Under the pieces are notes generated by a model. That model searched no databases. It had not been told where the DNA came from and saw only the letters and a list, made by a program, of their open reading frames with translations. This document shows, piece after piece, positions 43,295 to 52,273 of a DNA stretch of 54,925 nt; position 1 is the first letter of the stretch; every line of letters starts with the position of its first letter. The position numbers and the translations under genes were made by a program. The stretch is taken from positions 1-54,925 of the forward strand of contig JAGGNB010000026.1 of NCBI GenBank assembly GCA_017886375.1. The letters are read 5' to 3'. This DNA is from Octadecabacter sp. Lineage in GTDB: Bacteria > Pseudomonadota > Alphaproteobacteria > Rhodobacterales > Rhodobacteraceae.

Positions 43295-43734
43295 CTGTCG
43301 GTATCCAGCCAGATCGTCACTGGCCCGTCATTGACCAATGACACCGTCATATCCGCGCCAAACTGCCCTGTGGCGGTTTCGACGCCGGTTCTACGCATTT
43401 CAGCAACGAAAGCGCGATACAGTCGATCCCCATCCTCAGGCGGTGCAGCTGCCGAAAACCCTGGCCTGTTGCCGCGCGAAACGTCTGCCGCCAAGGTGAA
43501 CTGACTGACGACCAATGCTGCGCCCCCAACATCCAGCAAAGACCGGTTCATCCGGCCCGCGTCATCCTTGAATATCCGCAGCTTGGAAATTTTTGTGGCG
43601 AGTCTAGCTGGCAGATCATCGCTGTCGCCCTGCATGGCACAGACCAGCACCAGAACGCCCGCCTGACATTGCCCGATCAGCGCACCGTCCACATGCACTT
43701 GCGCCGACGTCACCCGCTGGATCAGCGCCCGCAT
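43291..43734 (-). CDS. dtd: D-aminoacyl-tRNA deacylase
   Basis: 147 aa, hydrolyses D-aminoacyl and glycyl errors from tRNA. The two catalytic motifs are VSQFTL (SQxxL) and [10 protein letters not shown], which keeps the Gly-cisPro pair. The start [17 protein letters not shown] is standard. The ribosome site is weak, and the gene follows the sugar kinase by nine bases, which suggests coupling. Confidence 0.96.
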   Translation of the reverse strand: MRALIQRVTSAQVHVDGALIGQCQAGVLVLVCAMQGDSDDLPARLATKISKLRIFKDDAGRMNRSLLDVGGAALVVSQFTLAADVSRGNRPGFSAAAPPEDGDRLYRAFVAEMRRTGVETATGQFGADMTVSLVNDGPVTIWLDTDS

Positions 43735-43743
43735 AAGCGCGAC

Positions 43744-44658
43744 TTACAGGCCAAGTTCTGCCGCCGTTGGCGGGTTCGCACCAGCCCGTGACACCGTCAC
43801 CGCTGCCACCCGCACGCCCAGATGCAACGCGGCGTGAATTTCCTCAGCGCTCAGGTTTGCGATGCGTTCCTTGGTCAAAGCGCCCGCACGATCCAAACCG
43901 GCCAGCGTGCCTGAATTAAACGTATCACCGGCACCGACAGTGTCGACGACGACTGCGCGTTCGGACGGGACGAACACGGTGTGTTCTGCCGAGTATCCGG
44001 TGACACCTTTGGCGCCTTCGGTGATGCAGACCAGCTTGGCGCCCTTGGCCACCAGCCCCTTGGCAAGTTCGGCCAGATCGCCTTCGCCTTCCATCCAGTG
44101 CAAGTCTTCATCGCTGAGTTTGATGATGTCCGCTGCCGCCATCATCCGGTTGATCCGCGCGCGGTACGCGACCACGTCCTTGATGAACGACGGGCGGATG
44201 TTGGGGTCAATCATCGTCACACGGCGGGGCGCTTCGCGCAGCATCAGCGCCTCATAGGTGTCGCCGCAGCCGTCCCCGACCAGTGAAATGCCACCGAAAA
44301 ACATCGCATCCGCGTCGATTTCCGGCGCATCATTCAGGGATCGCATTGCCGATTTTTCGTCGTAAAACGCATAGGTTGCTTGCCCGTCCACCAGTTTGAC
44401 AAAGGCCACGGTGCAGGGCGCATACAGGCGCGGCGACGGGCTGTGATCAACATCGCTCTCGTCCAGCGCAGTGCGCAAAATGTCGCCGAGAAAATCGGAC
44501 GACATGCCGCATAAGAATTGCGTCTTCACACCCAAGCGTCCCAGCCCGATTGCCGTATTGAACACCGCACCGCCGGGGTAGGGGGCAAACGCGGCCTCAC
44601 CCTGCGTACTTTCGCGCGGCAGCATATCAATCAGGGCTTCCCCACAGGTCAGAATCAT
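43744..44658 (-). CDS. PfkB-family sugar kinase (fructokinase-like)
   Basis: 304 aa ribokinase fold. GGAVFNTAIGLGRLG is signature 1 and DTVGAGDTFNSGTLAG is signature 2, with the catalytic Asp. The start MILTCGEALIDMLP has AAGGA eight bases upstream. Fructokinase is the closest match by eye, but other C6 sugars or nucleosides are possible. No sugar transporter is near. It lies 40 bases after the zinc-ribbon membrane protein gene. Confidence 0.9.
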   Translation of the reverse strand: MILTCGEALIDMLPRESTQGEAAFAPYPGGAVFNTAIGLGRLGVKTQFLCGMSSDFLGDILRTALDESDVDHSPSPRLYAPCTVAFVKLVDGQATYAFYDEKSAMRSLNDAPEIDADAMFFGGISLVGDGCGDTYEALMLREAPRRVTMIDPNIRPSFIKDVVAYRARINRMMAAADIIKLSDEDLHWMEGEGDLAELAKGLVAKGAKLVCITEGAKGVTGYSAEHTVFVPSERAVVVDTVGAGDTFNSGTLAGLDRAGALTKERIANLSAEEIHAALHLGVRVAAVTVSRAGANPPTAAELGL

Positions 44659-44698
44659 TGTGCTGGTCCTTCGCAATCCAAAATCTCGCAGATGTTTA

Positions 44699-45793
44699 TC
44701 ACTGACTGTTAGCGATAACAATTCCAACTATTCCGGCGACAATCAAACCACAAATCACCGCAATCGCTATCTTGATCTTTGAATAGGGCCTCTCACCCTG
44801 AACGCGGCCCGTGCGCCCGTTCACGACAAAACGGAACGTACGGCCACGATACTTATACGCGGCCATCCAGACCGGCAGCAGCACGTGTTTGAACGTCAAC
44901 GTGCCGATTGCCGTATCCACTGACCCCACCCGTTGTTCATCGCCGCCAATGTCGTGTTTTACATCGCGGCGGATGACCGCGTCCATATGGACGCGCGCTT
45001 CCTTGAACGCATCCGCAAGTTCAACCTGATAGCCCTCGGCGCGAAAGCCAGCCAGATATTGCGGCTGATAAGGTTCCATCGCCGACAAATCCCACGGTTC
45101 CAGCGCGTCGGTGTATTTCTTGGGCAAGGACTGTGACCCCAGCACCAGCACATCGTCAAAAAACCGCGCAACGCGGCCCTGCACGCCGTGCCACCGGGTT
45201 TTTTGCACCCTCACCTGTTCGGTTTTGCCCTTGCGCGTGACGGTGCGGGTTTCGTAATAATGCGTGCCGCGCTGGCCGGAATACTGGCTTTTGGTGTCGG
45301 CATCAAACGTCCAGTACGGCACATAAATGCCTGACAGCTGCCGCCCCTTTCGGGCGTAGTCTTGCAACCCGTTTGGCGCAAACCAAAGACTGCCAAGCCA
45401 GTCGGTCATCTTGGCGCGTGCGGCGCGTTCGTCCAACCCGAACGGCAACAACCCCTTCGGCTTGATGTGGCGATGTAGCCCCGTGTCCGTCACCACGGGT
45501 GTGGCACAAAACGGGCATTCCGCGGCATGTACGGTTTCGTTAAATTCGGTTTGCGCGCCGCAATTGGGGCAGGACACAACGCGCGTTTCCTCAATTTCTG
45601 ATTCTGGAATATCGCCCGCGACGGCGCTGCGAAAATCGATTTCCTTCAACGAGTCAGCACGCCAAAGCCCGACTTCAATCGCTTCCGTATTGCCGCAATG
45701 GTCGCAAATCAATTGGTTCTGACCGGGGTCAAACCGAAGATCGGACCCGCAATTGTTGCAAGGAAAACGGTGTTCAGAGTCGGGGTGGGGCAT
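44699..45793 (-). CDS. Double zinc-ribbon, C-terminal membrane-anchored protein
   Basis: 364 aa. Two ribbons, FPCNNCG...CDHCG (about 10-35) and CPNCGAQ...CPFCATP (about 75-100), precede a mixed middle domain with ISGIYVPYWTFDADT and LLPVWMAAYKYRGRTFRFVVNGRTG. One membrane helix lies at the C-terminus (about 340-360). Often misnamed as a PriA or helicase protein, it has no helicase motif. The family travels with SPFH proteins. ATG at 45793 is preferred for its GGAAT site, but 45808 is possible. Confidence 0.85.
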   Translation of the reverse strand: MPHPDSEHRFPCNNCGSDLRFDPGQNQLICDHCGNTEAIEVGLWRADSLKEIDFRSAVAGDIPESEIEETRVVSCPNCGAQTEFNETVHAAECPFCATPVVTDTGLHRHIKPKGLLPFGLDERAARAKMTDWLGSLWFAPNGLQDYARKGRQLSGIYVPYWTFDADTKSQYSGQRGTHYYETRTVTRKGKTEQVRVQKTRWHGVQGRVARFFDDVLVLGSQSLPKKYTDALEPWDLSAMEPYQPQYLAGFRAEGYQVELADAFKEARVHMDAVIRRDVKHDIGGDEQRVGSVDTAIGTLTFKHVLLPVWMAAYKYRGRTFRFVVNGRTGRVQGERPYSKIKIAIAVICGLIVAGIVGIVIANSQ

Positions 45794-45811
45794 ATCAATA
45801 GATTCCATCCG

Positions 45812-46366
45812 CTACAGATAACGGTGAAACACCTTCGGCGCCATAATACGCAGCGCATTGTCGCGCAGTTTTATGTGCCGCCAGATGTGAAATCCCGCAT
45901 GGGCAATCGCCAAAACCGCAATCGTGTAAAATTCGATGGAATGCACGATGCCGACCAGATCATTCAGCTTCGGCCAGCCCATGGGGTAGGCAATCGGCAC
46001 GATATCCCCCGCCCAAAGCTGCACCGAACTTGTCAAACCCAGCAAAAACCCCGTCACCGCGACCCCGAACAGCCCCCACATCAGCGTGATATGCAGGGGG
46101 CGGTGCACTTTGCGCGCCCAGCCTTGCAGCTTGGGTCCGGGGCGGCTTGCCAGCCCTTTGCGCAGATAAAGTGTAAACCACATCAGCGTGCCCGACACGA
46201 ACACCAGCCCGAATACTGAATGGAGATCGACCCAGAACGTTCCCCAACGCATCACGTCACGCGGCTGCACCAACACGAACCAAAAGAACAATGGCACGAT
46301 CCCCCAATGGAGGATTTTCAGCACCGTCCGACGACTTGGGGTTCGAAGGTATCGCGATGTGTTCAT
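45812..46366 (-). CDS. Cytochrome b561-type membrane protein
   Basis: 184 aa, four membrane helices. Candidate haem ligands are His in LKILHWG, DLHSVFG, HRPLHITLMW, VHSIEFYT and AHAGFHIWRH. This pattern fits the cytochrome b561 / hydrogenase-b superfamily (diheme, quinol-linked). It ends two bases before the earliest possible start of the zinc-ribbon gene. A 198-bp gap separates it from the SPFH gene. No obvious electron partner is nearby. Confidence 0.85.
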   Translation of the reverse strand: MNTSRYLRTPSRRTVLKILHWGIVPLFFWFVLVQPRDVMRWGTFWVDLHSVFGLVFVSGTLMWFTLYLRKGLASRPGPKLQGWARKVHRPLHITLMWGLFGVAVTGFLLGLTSSVQLWAGDIVPIAYPMGWPKLNDLVGIVHSIEFYTIAVLAIAHAGFHIWRHIKLRDNALRIMAPKVFHRYL

Positions 46367-46564
46367 GGTCTAGCCACGCGCGCTGTGCGCCAAAAGTTTC
46401 ACGGGAATACAGACAAGACCTGCCGTTTACGGAAGACCTGCGGCGCAATCAGACGCAGCGCGTCTGCGACCACCAGCCCGTTAGCCCCTGACCCCACGAT
46501 CCACACGACATTGGTATCAGTCCCGAAAGCCCTATAACCCGTCAAACCCTTGCGGCAAATCTGA
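46367..46564. other. 198-bp gap in the envelope cluster
   Basis: No clear gene. A minus-strand frame of 57 codons (46399-46572, GTG start inside the SPFH stop) contains VVWIVGSGANGLVVADAL, but it has no recognised family and no good ribosome site. It may be a degraded remnant or a chance frame. A promoter for the cytochrome gene is plausible here. Confidence 0.35.
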
Positions 46565-47668
46565 TCACGCACCAGGTGGCGGTGGTGGCATCACTGTAAA
46601 CAATTGCGCCAATTCAGCGATCTCATCGGCTGCCATCCAGCCGTCCTGACCCTGTGTCCAGACAATGCTGGCGCGGGTTAATGTACCATCGACCACCATA
46701 CGACCCAACGACGCCTTGGAAAACGGCCCCGTGGTCTTGCCCGCCTCGGCAATATGCCAAACGTGTTCGACAGGTGGCGGTGGTGGAGCCGCTTGTGGCG
46801 CCGCAGGTGCGATCTTTTGCGCCCAAGGATTTGCCATTTGCTGTGCCATCGCCATGCCCATTCCGGCCCCCATGCCAGCGCCCATGGCACCCGACGCTTC
46901 GCCGCCAGCTCGCAGTGCTTCTGCGGCGGCGTATTTCATATGTGCGTCCAAATCACCGGTCAAACCGCGCGATGTGCGCGTGTCCAAAGCGGCCTCAACC
47001 GCAGGGGGCAAGCTGATGTTTTCGATGTACAATTCAGGAATCGAAATGCCGTATTCCGCAACCGTATCGGCAATCGCGCCTGCAATCAGTTTACCCAGAT
47101 CGGCGGTGTTGGCGGCCATATCCAGCACCGCGATTCCAGATGCTGCAATCGTTCGGGTGAACGCCTGCACGATGATGTTGCGGATCTGGAAACTGATCTC
47201 GTCCATGGTGAATTCGCCGTCGGTGCCGACAATCTCTGTCAGGAACTTGGCGGGGTCGGTGACCTTCACACTATAGGTGCCAAACGCCCGAATACGGGTC
47301 GGCCCAAATTCAGGATCACGCAGCATGATCGGGTTTTTAGTGCCCCATTTCAGATCGTTGAACCGTGTCGTGTTGACGTAATAAATTTCCGATTTGAACG
47401 GCGATTTGAACCCGTGATCCCAGTGCTGCAACGTCGTCATGATCGGCATGTTGTTCGTCTCAAGCATGTAAAGACCCGGCGTAAACACGTCCGCCAGCTG
47501 GCCTTCATGCACAAACACAGCCGCCTGACCGGTGCGAACCGTCAGCTTGGCGCCGTATTTGATCTCATGCGCCTCGCGCTCAAACCGCCACACCATCGTG
47601 TCGCGGGTGTCATCGGTCCATTCAATGACGTCAATAAATTCACCGGTGAGAAAATCGAGAATGCCCAT
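46565..47668 (-). CDS. SPFH-domain protein with C-terminal GYF_2 domain
   Basis: 367 aa, YdjI / virion-core-like SPFH protein. The SPFH part covers about 25-235 (TGQAAVFVHEGQLADVFTPG, RAFGTYSVKV). A Gly/Ala/Met-rich linker (about 255-285) follows, then a Pro-run and a GYF_2 domain (VWHIAEAGKTTGPFS and WTQGQDGWMAADEI, about 300-355). Such proteins form membrane microdomain scaffolds. The C-terminus ends PPPPPGA. AGGAG is eight bases upstream of the ATG. It is downstream of DUF2927 in the TelA cluster. Confidence 0.9.
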   Translation of the reverse strand: MGILDFLTGEFIDVIEWTDDTRDTMVWRFEREAHEIKYGAKLTVRTGQAAVFVHEGQLADVFTPGLYMLETNNMPIMTTLQHWDHGFKSPFKSEIYYVNTTRFNDLKWGTKNPIMLRDPEFGPTRIRAFGTYSVKVTDPAKFLTEIVGTDGEFTMDEISFQIRNIIVQAFTRTIAASGIAVLDMAANTADLGKLIAGAIADTVAEYGISIPELYIENISLPPAVEAALDTRTSRGLTGDLDAHMKYAAAEALRAGGEASGAMGAGMGAGMGMAMAQQMANPWAQKIAPAAPQAAPPPPPVEHVWHIAEAGKTTGPFSKASLGRMVVDGTLTRASIVWTQGQDGWMAADEIAELAQLFTVMPPPPPGA

Positions 47669-47713
47669 GTTCGTGGCTCCTGTCTTAGTTAAATCTGTCC
47701 CGACACGCCAAAG

Positions 47714-48688
47714 CTAGGCGGGCCCGTTGTTCATCAATTCTGTCGCAATCACCCGCGCAATCGGTGCGGCCACGGCCGCAGTCATGCCGGTTTGCAGGCG
47801 ATCATCGTATAGCATTTTCAACAGCAATTCATCGTGCGTCGTCAGCAATCCGAATTCCTCGTCATCATTAAAAATCGACGGGCGCGCATACGGGCTGTCG
47901 TTGGCCAGCCCCAAGCCCTGCGCCAGTTCTTCGTGGATACAGGCCAGCCGCATCAGATCGGGGTGTTCGCCACGGATCAACGCCACAGCCTTGGAATATT
48001 GCGGGCTGCCACCTTCTGAAAACGCCAGCACCAGACACAACGTGTCGCGCGGCACATCCATGAACGCTTGGACACTTGTATCGTCAATTCCGGGTACCAA
48101 GGCACGCAGCTGGGCCTCATAGCCGAACCGATCGTCCTCGTTCAGGATCAAGACGTGAAAATTCGGGTCTGTATCGCTCATGCTCATCGGCTCGCCCGTG
48201 ACGCGACTTAGCCGCGACACGAACGTACCCACCGATTGAATGTCCTCACGGCGCTGATCGTCTGGCACCGTCGCGCCGAATTCCACAACAAACCGCACAG
48301 GTTGTTCCCAACGCCGCAAGCGTGAAATCGTTGGCTGCGCGCGCAGGCCGGTCGGCGTTGCGACAAATTCGTCAAACAGCGCGATCCGCACAAAATTACG
48401 CGCCAAAACCGTATCCGTATAGGTGGTGTCTGGCCCGCCACCGTCCGTGCGCAGCAATCCACGCGCCACCAGATCATTTTGTACGCGCTGGAAATGCACC
48501 GACAGGTCGCGGCTGGCGTCAGATCGGGGTGCCAATTCGGGGGCAGGTGGCGACACCATCAACCCGCTTGGTCTTGTCTGCGGCGACGGCGACACGGGCA
48601 ACGGCCCCGTCGCTGTGCAGGCGGCAAGGGTCAGCAAGACCGCAAGGCCCGCCACTTTTCCGCAAATGCCGCCTGCCAGTTTGCCCAA
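47714..48688 (-). CDS. DUF2927 lipoprotein
   Basis: 324 aa. The signal ends with lipobox LAAC (Cys24), then a Pro/Ser linker to about 60. The DUF2927 domain includes RFVVEFGA, the CLVLAFSEGG segment and CIHEELAQGLGLAND, a zincin-like HEExxQGLGL motif, so peptidase activity is possible but untested. The start is TTG, five bases after the TelA stop, with AGGAG ten bases upstream. DUF2927 is common in Rhodobacterales; its join to TelA/XpaC suggests a periplasmic branch of the same system. Confidence 0.86.
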   Translation of the reverse strand: MGKLAGGICGKVAGLAVLLTLAACTATGPLPVSPSPQTRPSGLMVSPPAPELAPRSDASRDLSVHFQRVQNDLVARGLLRTDGGGPDTTYTDTVLARNFVRIALFDEFVATPTGLRAQPTISRLRRWEQPVRFVVEFGATVPDDQRREDIQSVGTFVSRLSRVTGEPMSMSDTDPNFHVLILNEDDRFGYEAQLRALVPGIDDTSVQAFMDVPRDTLCLVLAFSEGGSPQYSKAVALIRGEHPDLMRLACIHEELAQGLGLANDSPYARPSIFNDDEEFGLLTTHDELLLKMLYDDRLQTGMTAAVAAPIARVIATELMNNGPA

Positions 48689-48693
48689 GTTGC

Positions 48694-49893
48694 CTACGCT
48701 CCTGCAGACGACGCGATGTTGTGGCCGGATGCCGTCCCGCTCGCCTTGGCTGCTGACAACGTGGACTTCAATTCGGCTTCCATGTTTTTCAACTCGGTCT
48801 CTGCCTCGGCGCGCTTGCGCTTGCCCTCATCCGCAATCTGCAGCGATTCCTCGATGGTGCCGATCAGGTCCGCATTGGCCTTCTTGATCGCTTCGATATC
48901 GAACACGCCGCGCTCCATCTCGGTGCGGATCATCTTGTTGGCTGATCGCAGGTTTTCCGCATTTGCCGTCAACAATTCGTTGGTTAGATCATTGGCTTCG
49001 CGCACGGCCACGGCCGCCTCGGCAGAGCGTTGGATCGTCACCGCCTGCGCCAGTTGGGTTTCCCAAAGTGGCACCGTGTTGATCAGCGTCGAATTGATCT
49101 TCGTGACCAGTGATTTGTCGTTTTCTTGCACCAAACGGATCGACGGCAGAGACTGCATCGTCACCTGACGCGTGAGTTTCAGATCGTGCACACGGCGTTC
49201 CAGATCATCACGGGCTGCGCGCATATCGCGCAATTCCTGCGCCATCATGACACCCTTATCCTCGGGCGCTGCGGCAACGTCAGCCTCTTTGGCGGGGATC
49301 GTTTTGGCATCAAGATCGCTCAGCTTGGCTTCACCAGCGGTGATGTACAGCCCCAGCTCGTCATAAAATGTCAGCGTTTTATCATAAAGAACATCAAGAC
49401 TTTCGATGTCTTTCAGCAGCACATGCTCGTGCTTGAGAAGATCATCCGTGACCTTGTCAATCTGGCCCTGAACCGTTTCAAACCGCGCGGCGAATTGCGC
49501 AGCAGGGGCCATGCGCCCTAACAGGGCTTCCCACCAGCTGCGTTTGCGGCGCACGTCCAGCTCGGACACGTTAAATCCGCGAATGGTCGTCACGATCTGG
49601 CGCAGTGAATCGCCCGCCGGACCGACGTCCTTGTTGCGCACACCTTGCAGCATGGATTGCGAAATCACCTGCAATTCGGCTTGCGCGGATGATCCAAACG
49701 AGATGATGGAATTGGTTTCTGACATGTCCAGTTCGGCCATACGCTTGTTGATCGCGGCACTGGTTGTCTTGTCAGCGGCCGCAAGCGGCACCAATTCATT
49801 TTTTGGCTCTGCCAGAACGACGGCGGTGACTTTTTCCACCTCTTTCAGGCTCGCTTGGGCTTTTTGCATATTGTTTGCGACAGTATCAGACAT
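48694..49893 (-). CDS. telA: TelA-family toxic-anion-resistance protein
   Basis: 399 aa, predominantly helical cytosolic protein. The TelA core is ISFGSSAQAELQVISQSMLQGVRNKDVGPAG and FNVSELD; later LWETQLAQAVTIQRSAEAAV and NAENLRSANKMIRTE match the family. The C-terminal 70 residues are a Lys/Glu/Ala coiled coil. TelA is linked to tellurite and colicin resistance and to membrane stress, with unknown biochemistry. GGGGG is seven bases upstream. It lies 27 bases after xpaC. Confidence 0.93.
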   Translation of the reverse strand: MSDTVANNMQKAQASLKEVEKVTAVVLAEPKNELVPLAAADKTTSAAINKRMAELDMSETNSIISFGSSAQAELQVISQSMLQGVRNKDVGPAGDSLRQIVTTIRGFNVSELDVRRKRSWWEALLGRMAPAAQFAARFETVQGQIDKVTDDLLKHEHVLLKDIESLDVLYDKTLTFYDELGLYITAGEAKLSDLDAKTIPAKEADVAAAPEDKGVMMAQELRDMRAARDDLERRVHDLKLTRQVTMQSLPSIRLVQENDKSLVTKINSTLINTVPLWETQLAQAVTIQRSAEAAVAVREANDLTNELLTANAENLRSANKMIRTEMERGVFDIEAIKKANADLIGTIEESLQIADEGKRKRAEAETELKNMEAELKSTLSAAKASGTASGHNIASSAGA

Positions 49894-49920
49894 CGTGTGT
49901 CCCCCTATTTTTTGGCACGT

Positions 49921-50793
49921 TTACAGGCCTTCTCGCTGCAACCGATCACGCAGCACTTTAATTTCTATATCCATGTCGCCGCGATCATCTAGCAACATCT
50001 TGTCGGTTCGGGCGGCGAAATTCTGCTCAAGGTCAGACAACAACGCCTCAAAATCCGCGCGGGCATCTTCATTGCGCTGGCGTTTGTACAGATCAGCAAA
50101 TTTCGCCGCCGCATCACGCGCGCCCATCAGATAGACGCCCAAAAACTTACGCGCGCCGGTCAGATCGCGTGGGTCTTCTTCGACCGTGCGGATCATCCGT
50201 CGCGCCATCAATTGAAACTGCGTTGTGCGGGTTTCCAGATGTCGATCGCCAATACTGTCGATGTGATCTTTCATCGATGCCAGATACGCCTCTGCCTCAT
50301 CAACGACCTTGGCGACGCGATCTTGTTGGAAGGTGTCAATCCCCTCCATGCGCTTGTCGCGCAACGGGTCGATGCCAAACGCCGCCGTGTGCAAACCAGC
50401 GGCAACAATACCGTAGATAATTGCGGCCAAAACACTGGGATCGTTGGACAAAGACGCCAATGCAATGCCGACACCTGCCAGAACAGACCCGAACAATTTG
50501 CGCGGTATGCTTGGCTTTCGTGCAACCTTGCGCAACTCGAACGCCGCCGCGGCCCGCAGCCCATCACGGGTCAACCACGCAGACAACGTCAACACCCCAG
50601 CCCCGATCAGACCTAAAATCAGATCCAACGCGCCCTCATTCAAAGACAAGAACGCCAGCAAGACACCGGGCACGAACAGCACTTTTGCCTTGGACCCCGC
50701 CGCGGTGACCTTGCGCTCATCGACAACGGCCTCACGGATACCGTCAGGCGCTGTCTCGTCAGGGCTAAACTTTCCACCGAACTTTTTGGCCAA
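49921..50793 (-). CDS. xpaC: XpaC-family protein
   Basis: 290 aa. Two to four helices (about 40-75 and 105-145) are followed by a helical cytosolic domain (about 160-290) with RDKRMEGIDTFQQDRVAKVVDEAEAYLASM. This matches the XpaC (5-bromo-4-chloroindolyl phosphate hydrolysis) family, which usually partners TelA. The start is TTG, two bases after the small membrane-protein stop. The enzymatic name is historic, and no hydrolase motif is seen. Confidence 0.88.
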   Translation of the reverse strand: MAKKFGGKFSPDETAPDGIREAVVDERKVTAAGSKAKVLFVPGVLLAFLSLNEGALDLILGLIGAGVLTLSAWLTRDGLRAAAAFELRKVARKPSIPRKLFGSVLAGVGIALASLSNDPSVLAAIIYGIVAAGLHTAAFGIDPLRDKRMEGIDTFQQDRVAKVVDEAEAYLASMKDHIDSIGDRHLETRTTQFQLMARRMIRTVEEDPRDLTGARKFLGVYLMGARDAAAKFADLYKRQRNEDARADFEALLSDLEQNFAARTDKMLLDDRGDMDIEIKVLRDRLQREGL

Positions 50794-50795
50794 AC

Positions 50796-50990
50796 CTAAA
50801 GCCCCCCAAGCCAGCCGGTGACGACACCGAACATCAGCAGGATCAACAAGACAAATGAGATGGTTTTTACTGTATCAGGCAAGCGCGCCTCCCGCGTGGA
50901 TTGTGTTGCCAGAACCGCCCTTTGACCCAGCCAGAAAGCTGCGACCGCAATAGCGGTGACGATCAGTAGAATAAGGATCATTCGCACCAT
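50796..50990 (-). CDS. 64-aa two-helix membrane protein heading the XpaC-TelA operon
   Basis: Two hydrophobic helices (about 4-20 and 43-63) with a charged loop containing TREARLPDTVKTIS between them. A good AGGAG site lies eight bases upstream of the ATG. The stop is two bases before the XpaC start. No family recognised. The 203-bp gap upstream (to rluB) holds no clear gene and likely carries the operon promoter. Confidence 0.75.
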   Translation of the reverse strand: MVRMILILLIVTAIAVAAFWLGQRAVLATQSTREARLPDTVKTISFVLLILLMFGVVTGWLGGL

Positions 50991-51193
50991 GCATCAGGCT
51001 CCTATTGGCAAACAACTGGCCCAAAGGTAGTGGGTCACAACCGGATTTGCGAGGCCCTAAAGCCATTGTGCGCGCCAAAACGCCACGTCGCAAAAGCTGT
51101 GTTTTGGCACATTCGACAGACATGACGGCGCCCCCAGAAAACCCGATTTAATCCAGTCCATATCCATGCACAGTCAAATCACGGGGGCAAGGG

Positions 51194-52147
51194 TCATCTG
51201 CGCGGCGGTTTCCCCGCCGAGCGGCCCGACGTTGGGCCAGAATTGCGCTTAACGGGCCCAGAATTGCGCTTTTCGGGATCCGTAAACCGCTTTGCCGACG
51301 CAGCCGTGCCGCGCTTGGGGGGTGGACGTTTACCCTTTTCCGCGGCCTTGCCGACCATCGTGGGTTTGGGCGTTTCGCGCAGACCCATCTGGTCGCGCAC
51401 GATACGCTGTTTTACTTCTTCGACCTTGCCGGGCTTCAAGGTGCCCAACTGGAACGGCCCATATGAAATGCGCAAAAGGCGGTTCACGACCACGCCCATG
51501 GCTTCCATCAGCTTGCGGATTTCGCGGTTTTTGCCTTCGCGCAGACCCATGGTCAGCCAGGCATTGGCACCTTGCTGGCGGTCGAATTTGACCTCGACGG
51601 GGGCGTAATGCACACCGTCAATCTGGATTCCTGCGCGCAACTCATCCAGCTTGGCCTCCGACAGGGACCCGTTGATGCGCACACGGTAGCGGCGCAACCA
51701 ACCGGTACTGGGCAGTTCCATTTTACGCTTCAGCTCACCGTCGTTAGTCAGCAACAACAGCCCTTCGGAATTGATATCAAGCCGCCCGACCGACACCACA
51801 CGCGGCATGTCATCGGGCAGGGTATCAAACACGGTTTCGCGACCTTTTTCATCGCGCTCGCTCGTGACCAAGCCGATTGGCTTGTAATACAGCCAGATGC
51901 GTGGCGGTTCGGGTTCGGCCAATGGTTTGCCATCAACCACAATGCGATCCTTGCCCGTCACGTTCAGCGCTGGCGTCAAAATGGTCTTGCCGTTGACCGT
52001 GACGCGTCCAGCCTCGATGATCTTTTCGGCATCACGTCGGCTGGCCACGCCTGCGCGGGCCAGCACCTTGGCGATGCGATCGCCCGGAATGGCCTTGGTG
52101 TCGGGATTGGCTTTGGGGGCGGGTGTTTTGGACTCGTCATCATTCAT
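51194..52147 (-). CDS. rluB: 23S rRNA pseudouridine synthase
   Basis: 317 aa, RsuA/RluB branch. An S4 domain (about 20-70: RIAKVLARAGVASRRDAEKIIEAG) is followed by the synthase core with the catalytic Asp in SVGRLDINSEGLLLLTNDG and the GLREGKNREIRKLME motif. A basic, disordered tail of about 60 residues ends with two near-identical KRNSGP units. In E. coli RluB modifies U2605 of helix 93; the tail may add RNA affinity. Confidence 0.94.
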   Translation of the reverse strand: MNDDESKTPAPKANPDTKAIPGDRIAKVLARAGVASRRDAEKIIEAGRVTVNGKTILTPALNVTGKDRIVVDGKPLAEPEPPRIWLYYKPIGLVTSERDEKGRETVFDTLPDDMPRVVSVGRLDINSEGLLLLTNDGELKRKMELPSTGWLRRYRVRINGSLSEAKLDELRAGIQIDGVHYAPVEVKFDRQQGANAWLTMGLREGKNREIRKLMEAMGVVVNRLLRISYGPFQLGTLKPGKVEEVKQRIVRDQMGLRETPKPTMVGKAAEKGKRPPPKRGTAASAKRFTDPEKRNSGPVKRNSGPTSGRSAGKPPRR

Positions 52148-52195
52148 TCGCCCCGCTTAATCGCTCACACCGGTCATCGCAAGCGCGGCGCGCAT

Positions 52196-52230
52196 TGCCT
52201 TTGTCTCAAAAATATCCTCCCCGAAGGGAA
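52196..52230 (-). repeat. Dispersed intergenic repeat, copy d
   Basis: In minus orientation this reads GGGGAGGATATTTTTGAGAC followed by AAAGGCA. The 22 nt at 52196-52217 match copy c exactly. It lies in the divergent region between rluB and tadA, so it cannot be the 3' terminator of either. Confidence 0.65.
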
Positions 52231-52273
52231 ACCTGTCCTTGCCAACGACCCCGATCCCCAGACACAAAAGCGC

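Noticed and set aside
44699-45793. PriA/helicase identity for the zinc-ribbon protein
   Set aside because: It has zinc ribbons and a membrane helix but no Walker or helicase motifs.
46399-46572. 57-codon minus-strand frame between SPFH and cytochrome genes
   Set aside because: Starts in the SPFH stop with GTG, no ribosome site and no family; left as an unassigned gap.
46754-47692. Plus-strand frame of 312 codons opposite the SPFH gene
   Set aside because: Antisense composition; the SPFH-GYF protein is clear on the other strand.
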